Origin: Bradyrhizobium sp. Ec3.3
Lineage (GTDB): Bacteria > Pseudomonadota > Alphaproteobacteria > Rhizobiales > Xanthobacteraceae
DNA: 64,000 nucleotides
Direction of reading: 5' to 3'
Assembly (NCBI RefSeq): GCF_000472925.1
Contig: NZ_KI421478.1
Span: 40,136-104,135 of the forward strand
Made by a program: the position numbers and the translations under genes. The notes beneath the pieces are model-generated. The model was not told the origin of the DNA. It did no database searches and saw only the letters and a list, made by a program, of their open reading frames with translations. Below are positions 42,792-53,882 of this stretch, one piece after another; the stretch's first letter is position 1, and each line of letters opens with the position of its first letter.

Positions 42792-44777
42792 ATGGTGCGT
42801 GCGATCTGTTGCGCGGGTGTGCTCGCGTCCATTGCGGGCGCTGCCCTGACCTGCGCGAGCTTCCCTGTCCTGGCACAGTCGGCGATCTGGGATTCGGCCC
42901 TGTCCAATACGCACTGGTACGTGCCGACGGCACAATTGCTGGCCTACGCTGCGCCGATAACGGGTTTTTCGAATCCGATTCCAATCGGCGATCAGACGCT
43001 GTGGTCGCTATCCACCGCGACGAATGGATCATTCACCGGGACCAGCGTCGCGCAGCTCAAGATCGGGTCGGCGCTCGTGACCGACACCTCCACGATCCAG
43101 GGCTTCGTGACGACGGCGGGGCAGATCACGATGCTGTTCACGCCGACCTCGGGAGGCGCCGTGACCGTCGGCCTCGGCAACATGCGATCTATCAACGGTG
43201 TAACGGAGATGGAAATGCAGATGATCACGGGGGATAGCCTCCTCGTGACCCACTGGGCCTATATGCTGCCCTATGACCCCGCGACCTTCACGCCGCCGCC
43301 CTCGCAGGCCGTCCCGGCCAATTCGGTGCCGCAATGGGCATGGACGGCCGGCACGCCGTGGCGGATCGTCAGTCCCGCCCTGTTCGGCACGTCCACTCCC
43401 GGACGTTTCGTCATCACGAATTATCAGAACGGATATTTCTGGGGCGTCGGTATCGCGCCCACAGGCGGTGCCACCAGTTTCACCCTGCTGGGCTCCGTGA
43501 CGCCGGAGGGCAACGTTCTCTTCAACACGCTGTCACGCGGCAATCTCACCAGTCTCTATGGGACCGCAAGCGGCGACGCGTCGGGTTCGCAGATGCTGGT
43601 CAGCACCTACGACCCGACGGGCAATCCGACCGGCGCGATAGCCTACCTGTCGCTAGTGCAGCCCTATGCCGTCACCCTGCGATCCCAGAACAACCGGGCA
43701 GGGATTGGCGCGGCCGACACGCTCTACCAAATGTCCACGACGTCGCTTGGCTGGACGGGCTCCATGGTGCCGGGCTTCCTCGCCCTGGACAATCTGAGCG
43801 GTCCGAGCCTGTCCAACGCCATCAATCAGACATTGCCCGTTCTCACCGGCGCGGCGTCGCAGGCGACCTATGCGACGCAGCGCGCGCTTCAGCAGGCCGT
43901 CACGGGACGTCTTGACGACATTCGTGGGCTCAGCTCCGGCGTTGTGCCCGAGCGGAACGTCTGGATGAAGCCGTTCGGCGGCATCGTCCGGCAGGGAAGC
44001 CTCGATGGCGTCCCCGGATACAACGCCTCCGGCGGCGGCGTAGCCGTCGGCGCGGACGCTGCGATTTCGCCACGCGCGATGCTTGGCGGCGTGTTTGCCT
44101 ATTCCCGTCAGGCGATCACGGGAAGCGAGGATGCGATTCCCAATCGGCTCGCCATCGATTCATATCAGCTGGGACTCTACGGCGCTTACGCCGTCAGCCG
44201 CGACCTTCACGTCGATGCCCAGCTTGACGGCGCGCTCAATGACAATGGAGAAAGTCGCTCGCTGACTTTCATCAACAACACCGCAGCAGGAAACTATCGG
44301 TCCTACAGCGCTCACGTCGGTGTTGCGGTCAAGAAGCAGATCCCGCTCGAGGTTGGACTTACGCTCGTGCCGTCATTTCGACTGGACTACGGACAGGTGC
44401 GTTCGCCCGCCTATCAGGAAAATGGTGCCGGCGGCTTCAGCCTCAACGTCGATTCGCAAGTCTATCGGGAGCTGACCCTAACGACGGGGCTCAAGGGCGC
44501 GTATCAGCTGGCGAGGCAAGCCTATCTCACCGGCGAAGTCGGGATCGGCTACAACGCGTGGAATCGGGGATTACAGATCAGCGCGACATTTGCCGGAGGT
44601 GGCACGAGCTTCGTCACCAACGGTCTCAACCTCTCGCCATGGATCTACTCGGCGGGCCTCGGATTGGTCGTTGCCGGCAGCGACCGTGTCGATCTCGGCA
44701 TTCGGTACGGCCTCCAGGCCACGACGTCCGGATTGCTGCAGCAATCCGGTCTGGCCGTCCTTAAGGTCAGGCTTTGA
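42792..44777 (+). CDS. Autotransporter-type outer-membrane protein
   Basis: A 661-residue surface protein. Residues 1-29 are a signal peptide (RAICCAGVLASIAGAAL then FPVLAQ). The passenger (about 30-385) is Ser/Thr/Gly-rich, without pertactin repeats or a known domain I can name. The C-terminal 280 or so residues form an autotransporter beta-barrel (MKPFGGIVRQGSLDG, AVGADAAISPRAMLGG, LYGAYAVSRDLHVDAQLDG, alternating strands) ending VLKVRL, without the usual final Phe. The ATG at 42792 has GGGAGGA at 42776-42782; the in-frame TTG at 42786 is too close to it. Confidence 0.78.
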   Translation: MVRAICCAGVLASIAGAALTCASFPVLAQSAIWDSALSNTHWYVPTAQLLAYAAPITGFSNPIPIGDQTLWSLSTATNGSFTGTSVAQLKIGSALVTDTSTIQGFVTTAGQITMLFTPTSGGAVTVGLGNMRSINGVTEMEMQMITGDSLLVTHWAYMLPYDPATFTPPPSQAVPANSVPQWAWTAGTPWRIVSPALFGTSTPGRFVITNYQNGYFWGVGIAPTGGATSFTLLGSVTPEGNVLFNTLSRGNLTSLYGTASGDASGSQMLVSTYDPTGNPTGAIAYLSLVQPYAVTLRSQNNRAGIGAADTLYQMSTTSLGWTGSMVPGFLALDNLSGPSLSNAINQTLPVLTGAASQATYATQRALQQAVTGRLDDIRGLSSGVVPERNVWMKPFGGIVRQGSLDGVPGYNASGGGVAVGADAAISPRAMLGGVFAYSRQAITGSEDAIPNRLAIDSYQLGLYGAYAVSRDLHVDAQLDGALNDNGESRSLTFINNTAAGNYRSYSAHVGVAVKKQIPLEVGLTLVPSFRLDYGQVRSPAYQENGAGGFSLNVDSQVYRELTLTTGLKGAYQLARQAYLTGEVGIGYNAWNRGLQISATFAGGGTSFVTNGLNLSPWIYSAGLGLVVAGSDRVDLGIRYGLQATTSGLLQQSGLAVLKVRL

Positions 44778-44793
44778 GTCCGACGCAGTCGCC

Positions 44794-45390
44794 TCACCCC
44801 GCCGCGATCTTCTCTGCGCGCTGGAATGCCGGCCGCGCCACGCAGCGGGCGATATAAGCGTCGAAACTGGGGCGCGGCGGCACCAACTTGAACATCCGCA
44901 CGGCGAAGTTCAGCCCCGAGCCGATCACGATGTCAGCGGCCGTGAACTCGTCGCCAAGGATCCATGGTCCCTTGGCCAGCGCGGTGTCGAGGACGTCGAA
45001 CACTTGCGTCGCGCTGCCCCAGGCCGCTGTGGAGGTGGGCACCTCGAGCTTGGTGAAGATCTGGATCAACCCGGGCTCGATGCAGGCCGGCCCGAAGAAC
45101 AGCCATTGCAGGTATCGTGCGCGACGCGGATCGGTCGGCGCCGGCGCGAGCTTCGTCTCCGGATAGCGATCGGCGACATAGGCGCAGATCGCGGCCGCCT
45201 CGCCGAGCGCGGCATCGCCATCGACCAGGGCCGGTACCTTGCCCATCGGATTGATCTTCAAGTACTCCGGCGCCTTCTGCGCGCCCGTCGTGATGTCGGT
45301 CAGTACACGCTCATAGGGCAGGCCGGTTTCTTCCATCAGCCAGAGCGCGGAGAAGGAGCGCGAGCGGGGCGACCAGTAGAGCTTGATCAT
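44794..45390 (-). CDS. Glutathione S-transferase family protein
   Basis: A 198-residue soluble transferase. The thioredoxin-like N-terminal domain has MIKLYWSPRSRSFSALWLMEE (probable catalytic Ser at 10 or 12), NPMGKVPALVDGDAALGEAAAI (glutathione-binding Val-Pro and Glu-Ala), and the helical C-terminal domain contains FTAADIVIGSGL (N-capping/hydrophobic staple). The substrate is unknown. It stands alone between the convergent autotransporter and a transposase remnant. Confidence 0.88.
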   Translation of the reverse strand: MIKLYWSPRSRSFSALWLMEETGLPYERVLTDITTGAQKAPEYLKINPMGKVPALVDGDAALGEAAAICAYVADRYPETKLAPAPTDPRRARYLQWLFFGPACIEPGLIQIFTKLEVPTSTAAWGSATQVFDVLDTALAKGPWILGDEFTAADIVIGSGLNFAVRMFKLVPPRPSFDAYIARCVARPAFQRAEKIAAG

Positions 45391-45525
45391 GGGATCTCAC
45401 CTTTCATCGGGACGCGATCTTCCTCGTGCATCGCGCGTCTTGTGCAACTTGGCAAGTCGCTACGGCTGGGGTTGCGATGCATGTTTCACGCGAGATGTTG
45501 GTCAACGCTCCCTTTCCGCACGCTT

Positions 45526-45695
45526 TGGTACAACGTCATCAAAATGCACAAGACACTGAAAATGAGCCTGCAATCGCCGCTGGCGTGTCGCAGACGCTTT
45601 GGTCGATGGACGATCTCTGCGAGAAGATGGACGCTGTTGCGCCGAAGCCTGGAAAGCGCAGCCCCTACAAAAAGCACGTTGCCGTCACTCTCTAA
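45526..45695 (+). pseudogene. Transposase C-terminal remnant (frameshifted)
   Basis: One frame reads WYNVIKMHKTLKM (45526-45564), the next continues PAIAAGVSQTLWSMDDLCEKM and KPGKRSPYKK to a stop at 45695. Together they match the (Y/H)NFxxxHKTLxMTPAMAAG ending of DDE-type transposases common in Bradyrhizobium. The frame breaks at about 45565-45567, consistent with a one-base deletion. No inverted repeats or catalytic region remain, so it is a decayed fragment. Confidence 0.55.
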
Positions 45696-46104
45696 AGGCC
45701 GTGACGCGGATTTCGACGTGCATCTTGGGGTCGCCAAGTACCGCGACGCCCAGGCACGTCCAGATCGGCTTATGATCGGGCATCCGAAGGCGAAACTGCC
45801 GCGCCATCTCCGCTGTAGCTGCAAGGATCGTCCCGTCCGGTTCCGGCGTATGGTATGAGTTGATGTGAGCGACGTTTGCCCAATCAAGCCCGACCTCATT
45901 CAGCATGAAGGCCACATTATCGAAGGCTTGATTGATCTCTGCCTCAATCGGAACGCCGACCGGGAAATCGAGCGTATCAGGATGCCAGCCGCCTTGGCCG
46001 GATAACTCAACTCGGCCATCGGTCTCCAAGACCATCGAATAGCTGTATTCTCTGGCGTTCTTTTCGCCCCAAGCGCCCGGAGAATTAAGCTTGAACCTCG
46101 CCAC
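45685..46104 (-). CDS. RidA family protein
   Basis: A 139-residue member of the RidA/YjgF/YER057c family, which deaminates reactive enamines and imines. MARFKLNSPGAWGEKNAREYSY starts the fold, VELSGQGGWHPDTLDF, QAFDNVAFMLNEVGL and the C-terminal VAVLGDPKMHVEIRVTAF (usual end: lxxpelkvEIeaiA) are present. The Arg that binds the carboxylate in canonical RidA (in IRPAGxxxR) is not obvious, so it belongs to a distant subgroup. Confidence 0.82.
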   Translation of the reverse strand: MARFKLNSPGAWGEKNAREYSYSMVLETDGRVELSGQGGWHPDTLDFPVGVPIEAEINQAFDNVAFMLNEVGLDWANVAHINSYHTPEPDGTILAATAEMARQFRLRMPDHKPIWTCLGVAVLGDPKMHVEIRVTAFRE

Positions 46105-46155
46105 ATTGCTCTCCCGTCGCGAGCATCGCGAGCCTATCGCAGGCAGCCCTTCATT

Positions 46156-46644
46156 TCAAACTAGGACACTACCTGGCAATCGATCGACGCTGTTCTTTCT
46201 GCGCCACCGATAGCACTTCATCATGAAGCCCGTTGCCGTCGCGATCTCTTCCCGCTCGAACATGAAGCCCTCGCGCTCGTACCAGCGCCAAGCCTTCTCG
46301 TTCTCACGCACGCAGCGCAGGACGATCTCGTCGGGCAACTGCGTCCGCGTGAAGGCGAGCAGCTGCCGGCCGAGCGAGCGTCCCTGATAGCTTGGCGCGA
46401 CGAAGAGCATGTCGAGATAGAGTTTTGGCAGATGCAGCGCCAGCATGGCGGCGATCACGCCATGATCATCGGCGACAAAGAGGCTCCAGCCATCCTCGAT
46501 CTCGCGCCGCACGCGCGCGCGCAGGTTCGCGAGCAGGAAATTGCTTGCCTCCGCCAGGCCGGTCGAGACCCAGCTCTCCATCCAGACGCGGGCGATCTCG
46601 TCGTATTCGTGCGGCTCGGCAGGACGGATGACCGGAGTGGACAT
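46156..46644 (-). CDS. GNAT-family N-acetyltransferase
   Basis: A 162-residue acetyl-CoA-dependent acetyltransferase of unknown substrate. The acetyl-CoA pyrophosphate loop is LFVAPSYQGRSLGRQLLAF (the QxxGxG/A motif), followed by ALHLPKLYLDM before it and ENEKAWRWYEREGFM at the C-terminus. The gene begins 12 bases after the oxyR stop, so the two may be co-transcribed. Confidence 0.85.
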   Translation of the reverse strand: MSTPVIRPAEPHEYDEIARVWMESWVSTGLAEASNFLLANLRARVRREIEDGWSLFVADDHGVIAAMLALHLPKLYLDMLFVAPSYQGRSLGRQLLAFTRTQLPDEIVLRCVRENEKAWRWYEREGFMFEREEIATATGFMMKCYRWRRKNSVDRLPGSVLV

Positions 46645-46656
46645 GGGTATGATCGA

Positions 46657-47589
46657 TCAGGCCCTGCGTGGAGCGGCTGTTGCCGCATGCCGTGCGCGCA
46701 CCTTGCCGGCCGACAGGCACACCACCTCGGAGATTTGCAGGAGCTGCCGTGCCAGCGGGCTGGTCTTGCGCCAGACCATGCCGATGGTGCGCGAGGGCTG
46801 CGGATCGGCGAAGCGCGCGACCGAGACGGAGGCCGAGCGCGTCTCCACCGGCAGGGCCATTTCCGGGATCAAGGTCACGCCGATGCCGGCGCTGACCATC
46901 TGAACCAGCGTCGACAGTGAATTCGCATCCAGCATCTCGCGCGGCGGGGCCGATTGCATATTGCAGAACGACAGCGCCTGGTCGCGGAAACAATGTCCTT
47001 CCTCGAGCAGCAAGAGCCGCATCTCGCGCATCATCTCGCGTGAGGGCACCGGCGTTCCCTCATCCGTGCCCGGTCGCACCAGCAGGAATTTTTCCTCGAA
47101 CAGTGCAACTTCGGTCAACGATGGTTCGGAGACCGGCAGCGCGACGATCGCGGTGTCGAGCCGGCCTTCGGTCAGCTCCTGGATCAGCTTGGGTGTCATC
47201 GTCTCGCGCACGCGGATATCGAGCTCCGGATGCAGGCGCGTGAGGTTCTTGGTGATCGTGGGCAGCAGATAGGGCGCGATCGTCGGGATCATGCCAATGC
47301 GCAGGCGGCCGGCGAAGCGGTCGCGCGAGGCGCGCGCGAAGTCGCCGAGCTCATCGACCGAGCGCAGGATCTCGCGCACGCGCTGGGCGAGCTCCTCGCC
47401 GAAGCGCGTGAGTGCGACCTGGCGCGCGCTGCGCTCGAGCAAGAGGCCGCCGAGCGTCTCCTCCATTTCCTTGATCTGCATCGACAGCGCCGGCTGCGAG
47501 ATCGAGCAGGCTTCCGCCGCGCGCCCGAAATGGCCGAGACGCGCCAGCGCATCGAAATATCGGAGCTGCCGCAGCGTCAGATTTATCAT
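46657..47589 (-). CDS. oxyR: Hydrogen peroxide sensor/regulator OxyR
   Basis: A LysR-type activator that senses peroxide through a disulfide. The 310 residues hold the winged helix (LRQLRYFDALARLGHFGRAAE, QPALSMQIKEMEETLG) and, in the sensor domain, GHCFRDQALSFC with Cys200 and Cys209 in the positions of E. coli Cys199/Cys208. It is divergent from katG with a 113-base gap, the classic OxyR target layout. Confidence 0.94.
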   Translation of the reverse strand: MINLTLRQLRYFDALARLGHFGRAAEACSISQPALSMQIKEMEETLGGLLLERSARQVALTRFGEELAQRVREILRSVDELGDFARASRDRFAGRLRIGMIPTIAPYLLPTITKNLTRLHPELDIRVRETMTPKLIQELTEGRLDTAIVALPVSEPSLTEVALFEEKFLLVRPGTDEGTPVPSREMMREMRLLLLEEGHCFRDQALSFCNMQSAPPREMLDANSLSTLVQMVSAGIGVTLIPEMALPVETRSASVSVARFADPQPSRTIGMVWRKTSPLARQLLQISEVVCLSAGKVRARHAATAAPRRA

Positions 47590-47702
47590 CAGAAAATCCT
47601 ATCGCAGCGATCATTAAAGTCAACTTTACCTGATAAGAGGGGGCGCCTAGAGTCGCTTGACCTGGGTCATGGCGAAGTTCGACGCCACCAGAGGAGGTAT
47701 TC
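47590..47702. promoter_or_regulatory. oxyR-katG divergent promoter
   Basis: The 113-base gap should carry the OxyR site and both promoters. ATCGCAGCGAT (about 47601-47611) is an 11-base inverted repeat and CTATC (47599) with GATA (47631) could be tetranucleotide half-sites, but I cannot define an operator with certainty. GAGGAGG at 47691-47697 is an unusually strong Shine-Dalgarno for katG. Confidence 0.5.
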
Positions 47703-49859
47703 ATGGACGATCAAGCAAAATGCCCGTTCACGGGCGGCAAACCCGCACCCTCGAACCGCGAGTGGTGGCCGAACCAACTGGATGTCCAGGTCCTGCACCG
47801 GAATTCCGATCTGTCGGATCCGATGGGCGAGGACTTCGACTATGCCAAGGAATTCAAGACGCTCGACCTGAATGCGGTCGTCAAGGACCTGCATGCGCTG
47901 ATGACCGACTCCCAGGAGTGGTGGCCGGCCGACTTCGGTCACTATGGCGGCCTGATGATCCGCATGGCCTGGCACAGCGCGGGCACTTACCGCATCACCG
48001 ACGGTCGCGGTGGCGCCGGTGCCGGTCAGCAGCGCTTCGCGCCGCTGAACAGCTGGCCCGACAACGCCAACCTCGACAAGGCCCGCCGGCTGCTGTGGCC
48101 GATCAAGCAGAAGTACGGCCGCAAGATCTCGTGGGCCGACCTGATGATTCTCGCCGGCAACGTCGCGCTGGAGTCGATGGGCTTCAAGACGTTCGGTTTT
48201 GCGGGTGGTCGCGCCGACGTCTGGGAGCCGGAAGAATTGTATTGGGGTCCCGAAGGCACGTGGCTGGGCGATGAACGCTACAGCGGCGAACGCCAGCTCG
48301 CCGAGCCGCTCGGCGCGGTGCAGATGGGCCTCATCTACGTCAATCCGGAAGGACCGAACGGCAAGCCGGATCCGGTCGCGGCCGCCAAGGACATCCGCGA
48401 GACGTTCTTCCGCATGGCGATGAACGACGAGGAGACCGTCGCGCTGATCGCCGGCGGCCACACCTTCGGCAAGACCCACGGTGCGGGCGATCCGTCTCTC
48501 GTCGGACCCGAGCCGGAAGCCGGTGCGCTGGAAGATCAGGGTCTCGGCTGGAAGAGCAAGCACGGTACGGGCATCGGCGCCGACGCGATCACCGGTGGTC
48601 CGGAAGTCACCTGGACGCAGACGCCGACGAAGTGGAGCAACTATTTCTTCGAGAACCTGTTCGGTCACGAATGGGAGCTGACCAAGAGCCCCGCGGGCGC
48701 GCAGCAGTGGAAGGCCAAGGTGACCGAGGCGGTCATTCCGGACGCGTTCGACAAGTCCAAGAAGCATGTTCCGACCATGCTCACGACCGACCTCTCGCTG
48801 CGTTTCGATCCGGCCTATGAGAAGATCTCGCGGCGCTTCCTCGCGCATCCCGACCAGTTCGCGGACGCCTTTGCCCGCGCCTGGTTCAAGCTCACCCACC
48901 GCGACATGGGTCCGATCGCGCGCTACCTCGGCCCGCTGGTGCCGAAGGAGACGCTGATCTGGCAGGATCCGATTCCGGCCGTCGATCATGAGCTCGTCAG
49001 CGAGCACGACGTCGATGGCCTGAAGACGAAGATCCTGGCTTCCGGCCTCTCGGTGTCCGAGCTGGTCTCCACGGCCTGGGCATCGGCCTCGACCTTCCGC
49101 GGCTCCGATAAGCGCGGTGGCGCCAACGGCGCGCGTATCCGCCTTGCCCCGCAGAAGGACTGGGAGGTCAACCAGCCGGCCCAGCTCTCCAAGGTGCTCG
49201 GCAAGCTCGAGGCGATCCAGAAGGAGTTCAACGCGGGCAAGAAGAAGGTCTCGCTTGCCGACCTCATCGTCCTCGGCGGTGGCGCCGCGGTCGAGAAGGC
49301 TGCGAAGGACGCCGGTATCGACGTGAAGGTGCCGTTCACGCCGGGCCGCATGGATGCGTCGCAGGAGCAGACGGACGTTCCGTCCTTCGCGCCGCTCGAG
49401 CCGCGGGCTGACGGCTTCCGCAACTATGTCGGCGGCAAGCATCAGTTCCTGAGGCAGGAGGAAGCTTTGGTGGACCGGGCGCAGCTGCTCGTGCTCACCG
49501 CGCCGGAGCTGACGGTTCTCGTCGGCGGTCTGCGCGTGCTCGGTGCCAACGCAGGCGGTTCGAAGAACGGCGTGTTCACGGCGAAGCCGGGGACGCTGAC
49601 CAACGACTTCTTCGTCAACCTGCTCGACATGAGCACGCAGTGGGCGCCGGTTGCCAACGGCGCGTATGAGGGACGTGACCGCAAGACCAATGCGGTCAAG
49701 TGGACCGCGACCCGCGCCGACCTGATCTTCGGCTCGCACTCCCAGCTCCGCGCCTTCGCCGAAGTCTATGCGAGCGCGGATTCGAAGCAGAAGTTCGCCA
49801 AGGACTTCGTCGCGGCCTGGACCAAGGTGATGAACGCCGATCGCTTCGACATCGCCTGA
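47703..49859 (+). CDS. katG: Catalase-peroxidase
   Basis: A heme enzyme that removes hydrogen peroxide. The 718-residue length is standard for bacterial KatG. MRMAWHSAGTYRITD-type motif gives Trp90 and His91 on the distal side (AWHSAGTYR), and Tyr212 (LIYVNPEG) and Met238 (FRMAMNDEE) complete the Met-Tyr-Trp adduct needed for catalase activity. GGHTFGKTHG holds the proximal His253. It is divergent from oxyR. Confidence 0.97.
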   Translation: MDDQAKCPFTGGKPAPSNREWWPNQLDVQVLHRNSDLSDPMGEDFDYAKEFKTLDLNAVVKDLHALMTDSQEWWPADFGHYGGLMIRMAWHSAGTYRITDGRGGAGAGQQRFAPLNSWPDNANLDKARRLLWPIKQKYGRKISWADLMILAGNVALESMGFKTFGFAGGRADVWEPEELYWGPEGTWLGDERYSGERQLAEPLGAVQMGLIYVNPEGPNGKPDPVAAAKDIRETFFRMAMNDEETVALIAGGHTFGKTHGAGDPSLVGPEPEAGALEDQGLGWKSKHGTGIGADAITGGPEVTWTQTPTKWSNYFFENLFGHEWELTKSPAGAQQWKAKVTEAVIPDAFDKSKKHVPTMLTTDLSLRFDPAYEKISRRFLAHPDQFADAFARAWFKLTHRDMGPIARYLGPLVPKETLIWQDPIPAVDHELVSEHDVDGLKTKILASGLSVSELVSTAWASASTFRGSDKRGGANGARIRLAPQKDWEVNQPAQLSKVLGKLEAIQKEFNAGKKKVSLADLIVLGGGAAVEKAAKDAGIDVKVPFTPGRMDASQEQTDVPSFAPLEPRADGFRNYVGGKHQFLRQEEALVDRAQLLVLTAPELTVLVGGLRVLGANAGGSKNGVFTAKPGTLTNDFFVNLLDMSTQWAPVANGAYEGRDRKTNAVKWTATRADLIFGSHSQLRAFAEVYASADSKQKFAKDFVAAWTKVMNADRFDIA

Positions 49860-49897
49860 GGTGCTCTACCTCTTCCCGCTGGGGAGAGGTGAAGGAA

Positions 49898-49927
49898 AAC
49901 AAAAAGGGCGGCCGAGAGGCCGCCCTT
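49898..49927 (-). terminator. Intrinsic terminator of pnp
   Basis: On the minus strand AAGGGCGGCC pairs with GGCCGCCCTT (49918-49927 and 49904-49913, loop 49914-49917) and is followed by TTTGTTTTCC. It lies 23 bases after the pnp stop. No T-run follows it on the plus strand, so katG would need another terminator. Confidence 0.85.
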
Positions 49928-49949
49928 CGTGTTTGCAGTGCCGAGAGAT

Positions 49950-52112
<2,163 letters not shown>

Positions 52113-52458
52113 AGATGTCTTCTTTCATGGGTTCTCGAAAGAAGGGGCGCGTCGAAAAACAAAAACCATGCGCAAGATTGCGGGACGCTGATCGAAACGG
52201 GTGATCAGCGTCCTGCGATCCTGCCATGGTTTTTGGATTTCGGATGGCGTCCATCCTTTCGGGTCATACGGGCGCCTTGCCCGTTGCGCCCAGCCGCCGG
52301 ATTGCTGCTGGACAGGTCAGTCGGCATGAGCGTGAACGCCAAATCGCGGCCTTCGACCATCATGCCCCGGATGCGAATCGGTATTGGCCCGCACCCGACA
52401 TGCGCGTGAGCCTCGATCAAAAACCTTGAAAAAAGTGCTTTCGTTCGAAACCACGCGC
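52113..52458. other. pnp leader / rpsO-pnp intergenic region
   Basis: The 346 bases between the rpsO terminator and pnp hold no convincing gene; a minus-strand frame of 71 codons (52205-52420) has no similarity. The region must carry the pnp promoter and 5' leader. In E. coli, PNPase controls its own leader after RNase III cleavage; whether that holds here cannot be seen. Confidence 0.5.
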
Positions 52459-52482
52459 AAAAACGCGCGCCGGTGGCGCGCG
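52459..52482 (-). terminator. Intrinsic terminator of rpsO
   Basis: On the minus strand CGCGCGCC pairs with GGCGCGCG (52475-52482 and 52464-52471) over a 3-base loop, followed by TTTTT. It lies 9 bases after the rpsO stop and separates rpsO from pnp. Confidence 0.85.
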
Positions 52483-52491
52483 CAAGAGCTC

Positions 52492-52761
52492 TTAACGACG
52501 AATGTTGTGCTTCTCGAGCAGCGCCTTGTACCGCGCCTCGTCCTTCTTCTTGAGGTAGTCGAGGAGCGAACGGCGCGTCGACACGAGCTTCAAGAGGCCG
52601 CGGCGCGAATGGTTGTCCTTCACGTGGGTCTTGAAATGGTTCGTGAGGTTGTTGATGCGTTCCGAAAGGATCGCGACCTGGACCTCAGGCGAGCCGGTGT
52701 CGCCGGCCTTGGTGGCATTCGTCTTGATGACTTCCGCTTTGCGTTCTGCGGCAATCGACAT
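52492..52761 (-). CDS. rpsO: 30S ribosomal protein S15
   Basis: A primary 16S-rRNA-binding protein of the small-subunit platform. The 89-residue length is exact for S15. KAGDTGSPEVQVAIL, LTNHFKTHVKDNHSRRGL and LVSTRRSLLDYLKKKD are the family's conserved helices. The ATG at 52761 is chosen over a TTG two codons upstream. The truB stop is two bases upstream, so the genes are coupled. Confidence 0.97.
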   Translation of the reverse strand: MSIAAERKAEVIKTNATKAGDTGSPEVQVAILSERINNLTNHFKTHVKDNHSRRGLLKLVSTRRSLLDYLKKKDEARYKALLEKHNIRR

Positions 52762-52763
52762 CG

Positions 52764-53882
52764 TCAATTTCTCTCGTTGCGACCGGTGCTGGCAGTCAGG
52801 CCGGTCAGGTTGAACACACGCTTGGGGATGATTTCGCCATTGCCAACTTCAGCAAGCGCCAAAAGACGGCCTGCCACCGTGACATAGACTGTGCCGCTAC
52901 AAGTGGGCGCATCCCGTCCGCGCAATAAAACGGCCTGGCCCCGATGGAGCCTTGCCGCATCAGCCCGAGTGACGGCCAGTGCCGGGATGTCGTCCAGCGC
53001 GGTCTCAACGGGCAAAAGCGCGTCGGCGAGGCTGCCCTCGCCGGACGCGGCTCTATGGCACAAAGCCTCCAACTGATCCAGCGGAATCATGTCGTTCTCG
53101 CCAAATGGACCGACCAGGGTCCGCCGCAGCGCGCAGATATGGCCGAAAGTGCCAAGAATCCGGCCCATATCGCGGGCCAACGCGCGGACATAGGTCCCCT
53201 TGCCGCATTCGGCTTCGAATACCGCTCGATCGCTATCTGGTTGATCCACAAGGGATAAATGGTGAATCTCAACCGGGCGGGGGGCCAGTTCCACGACCTC
53301 GCCGTCGCGCGCCAAGTCGTAGGCACGCTCGCCCTGGACCTTGATCGCGGAATAGCGCGGCGGGACCTGCTCGATGACGCCGGTGAACCGGGGCAGCAGC
53401 GCCAGGATGGCCTCCCGGGTCGGGCGCTGGTCGGAGGTCGCGGTCGCCCGGCCCTCGATATCATCGGTATCGCGCTCCTCGCCCCAGCAGACGGTGAAGC
53501 GGTAGCGCTTGCGGCCGTCCATCACGAAGGGGACGGTCTTGGTGGCTTCCCCGAGCGCGATCGGCAGGCCGCCGGAGGCGAGCGGATCGAGGGTGCCGGC
53601 GTGGCCGGCGCGCTTGGCCTGGAACAGGCGCTTCACCACCGCAACCGCCTGCGTCGAGGTCATTCCGATCGGCTTGTCGAGCACGACCCAGCCGTGCACA
53701 TCGCGCCGGTCGCGGCGCGGCTGATTGCTCTTCTGCTGCTTGGCGCGCGGATCATTGTTGACGCGGCGCTCCTGCGCATGCGGCGTGGCGTCGCCGCGCA
53801 TCTCGGCAAAATTATTTTTTTGCACGTCGCGCGAATCAGCGTCTTCGGTGCCGATTGCACCGTGAGCCGGGTCCGTCATCAT
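52764..53882 (-). CDS. truB: tRNA pseudouridine synthase B (psi55)
   Basis: Makes pseudouridine at position 55 of tRNA. The 372 residues include an extra basic, Gln/Asn/Arg-rich extension of about 60 residues before the core, then HGWVVLDKPIGMTST, the catalytic AGHAGTLDPLASG (Asp), RYRFTVCWGEERDTDDIEG, and GTYVRALARDMG. A C-terminal PUA-like segment follows. The N-terminal extension is longer than in E. coli (314). The start ATG overlaps the rbfA stop (ATGA). Confidence 0.94.
   Translation of the reverse strand: MMTDPAHGAIGTEDADSRDVQKNNFAEMRGDATPHAQERRVNNDPRAKQQKSNQPRRDRRDVHGWVVLDKPIGMTSTQAVAVVKRLFQAKRAGHAGTLDPLASGGLPIALGEATKTVPFVMDGRKRYRFTVCWGEERDTDDIEGRATATSDQRPTREAILALLPRFTGVIEQVPPRYSAIKVQGERAYDLARDGEVVELAPRPVEIHHLSLVDQPDSDRAVFEAECGKGTYVRALARDMGRILGTFGHICALRRTLVGPFGENDMIPLDQLEALCHRAASGEGSLADALLPVETALDDIPALAVTRADAARLHRGQAVLLRGRDAPTCSGTVYVTVAGRLLALAEVGNGEIIPKRVFNLTGLTASTGRNERN

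Noticed and set aside
52205..52420. 71-residue minus-strand gene in the pnp leader
   Set aside because: No similarity or ribosome site; composition matches untranslated DNA.
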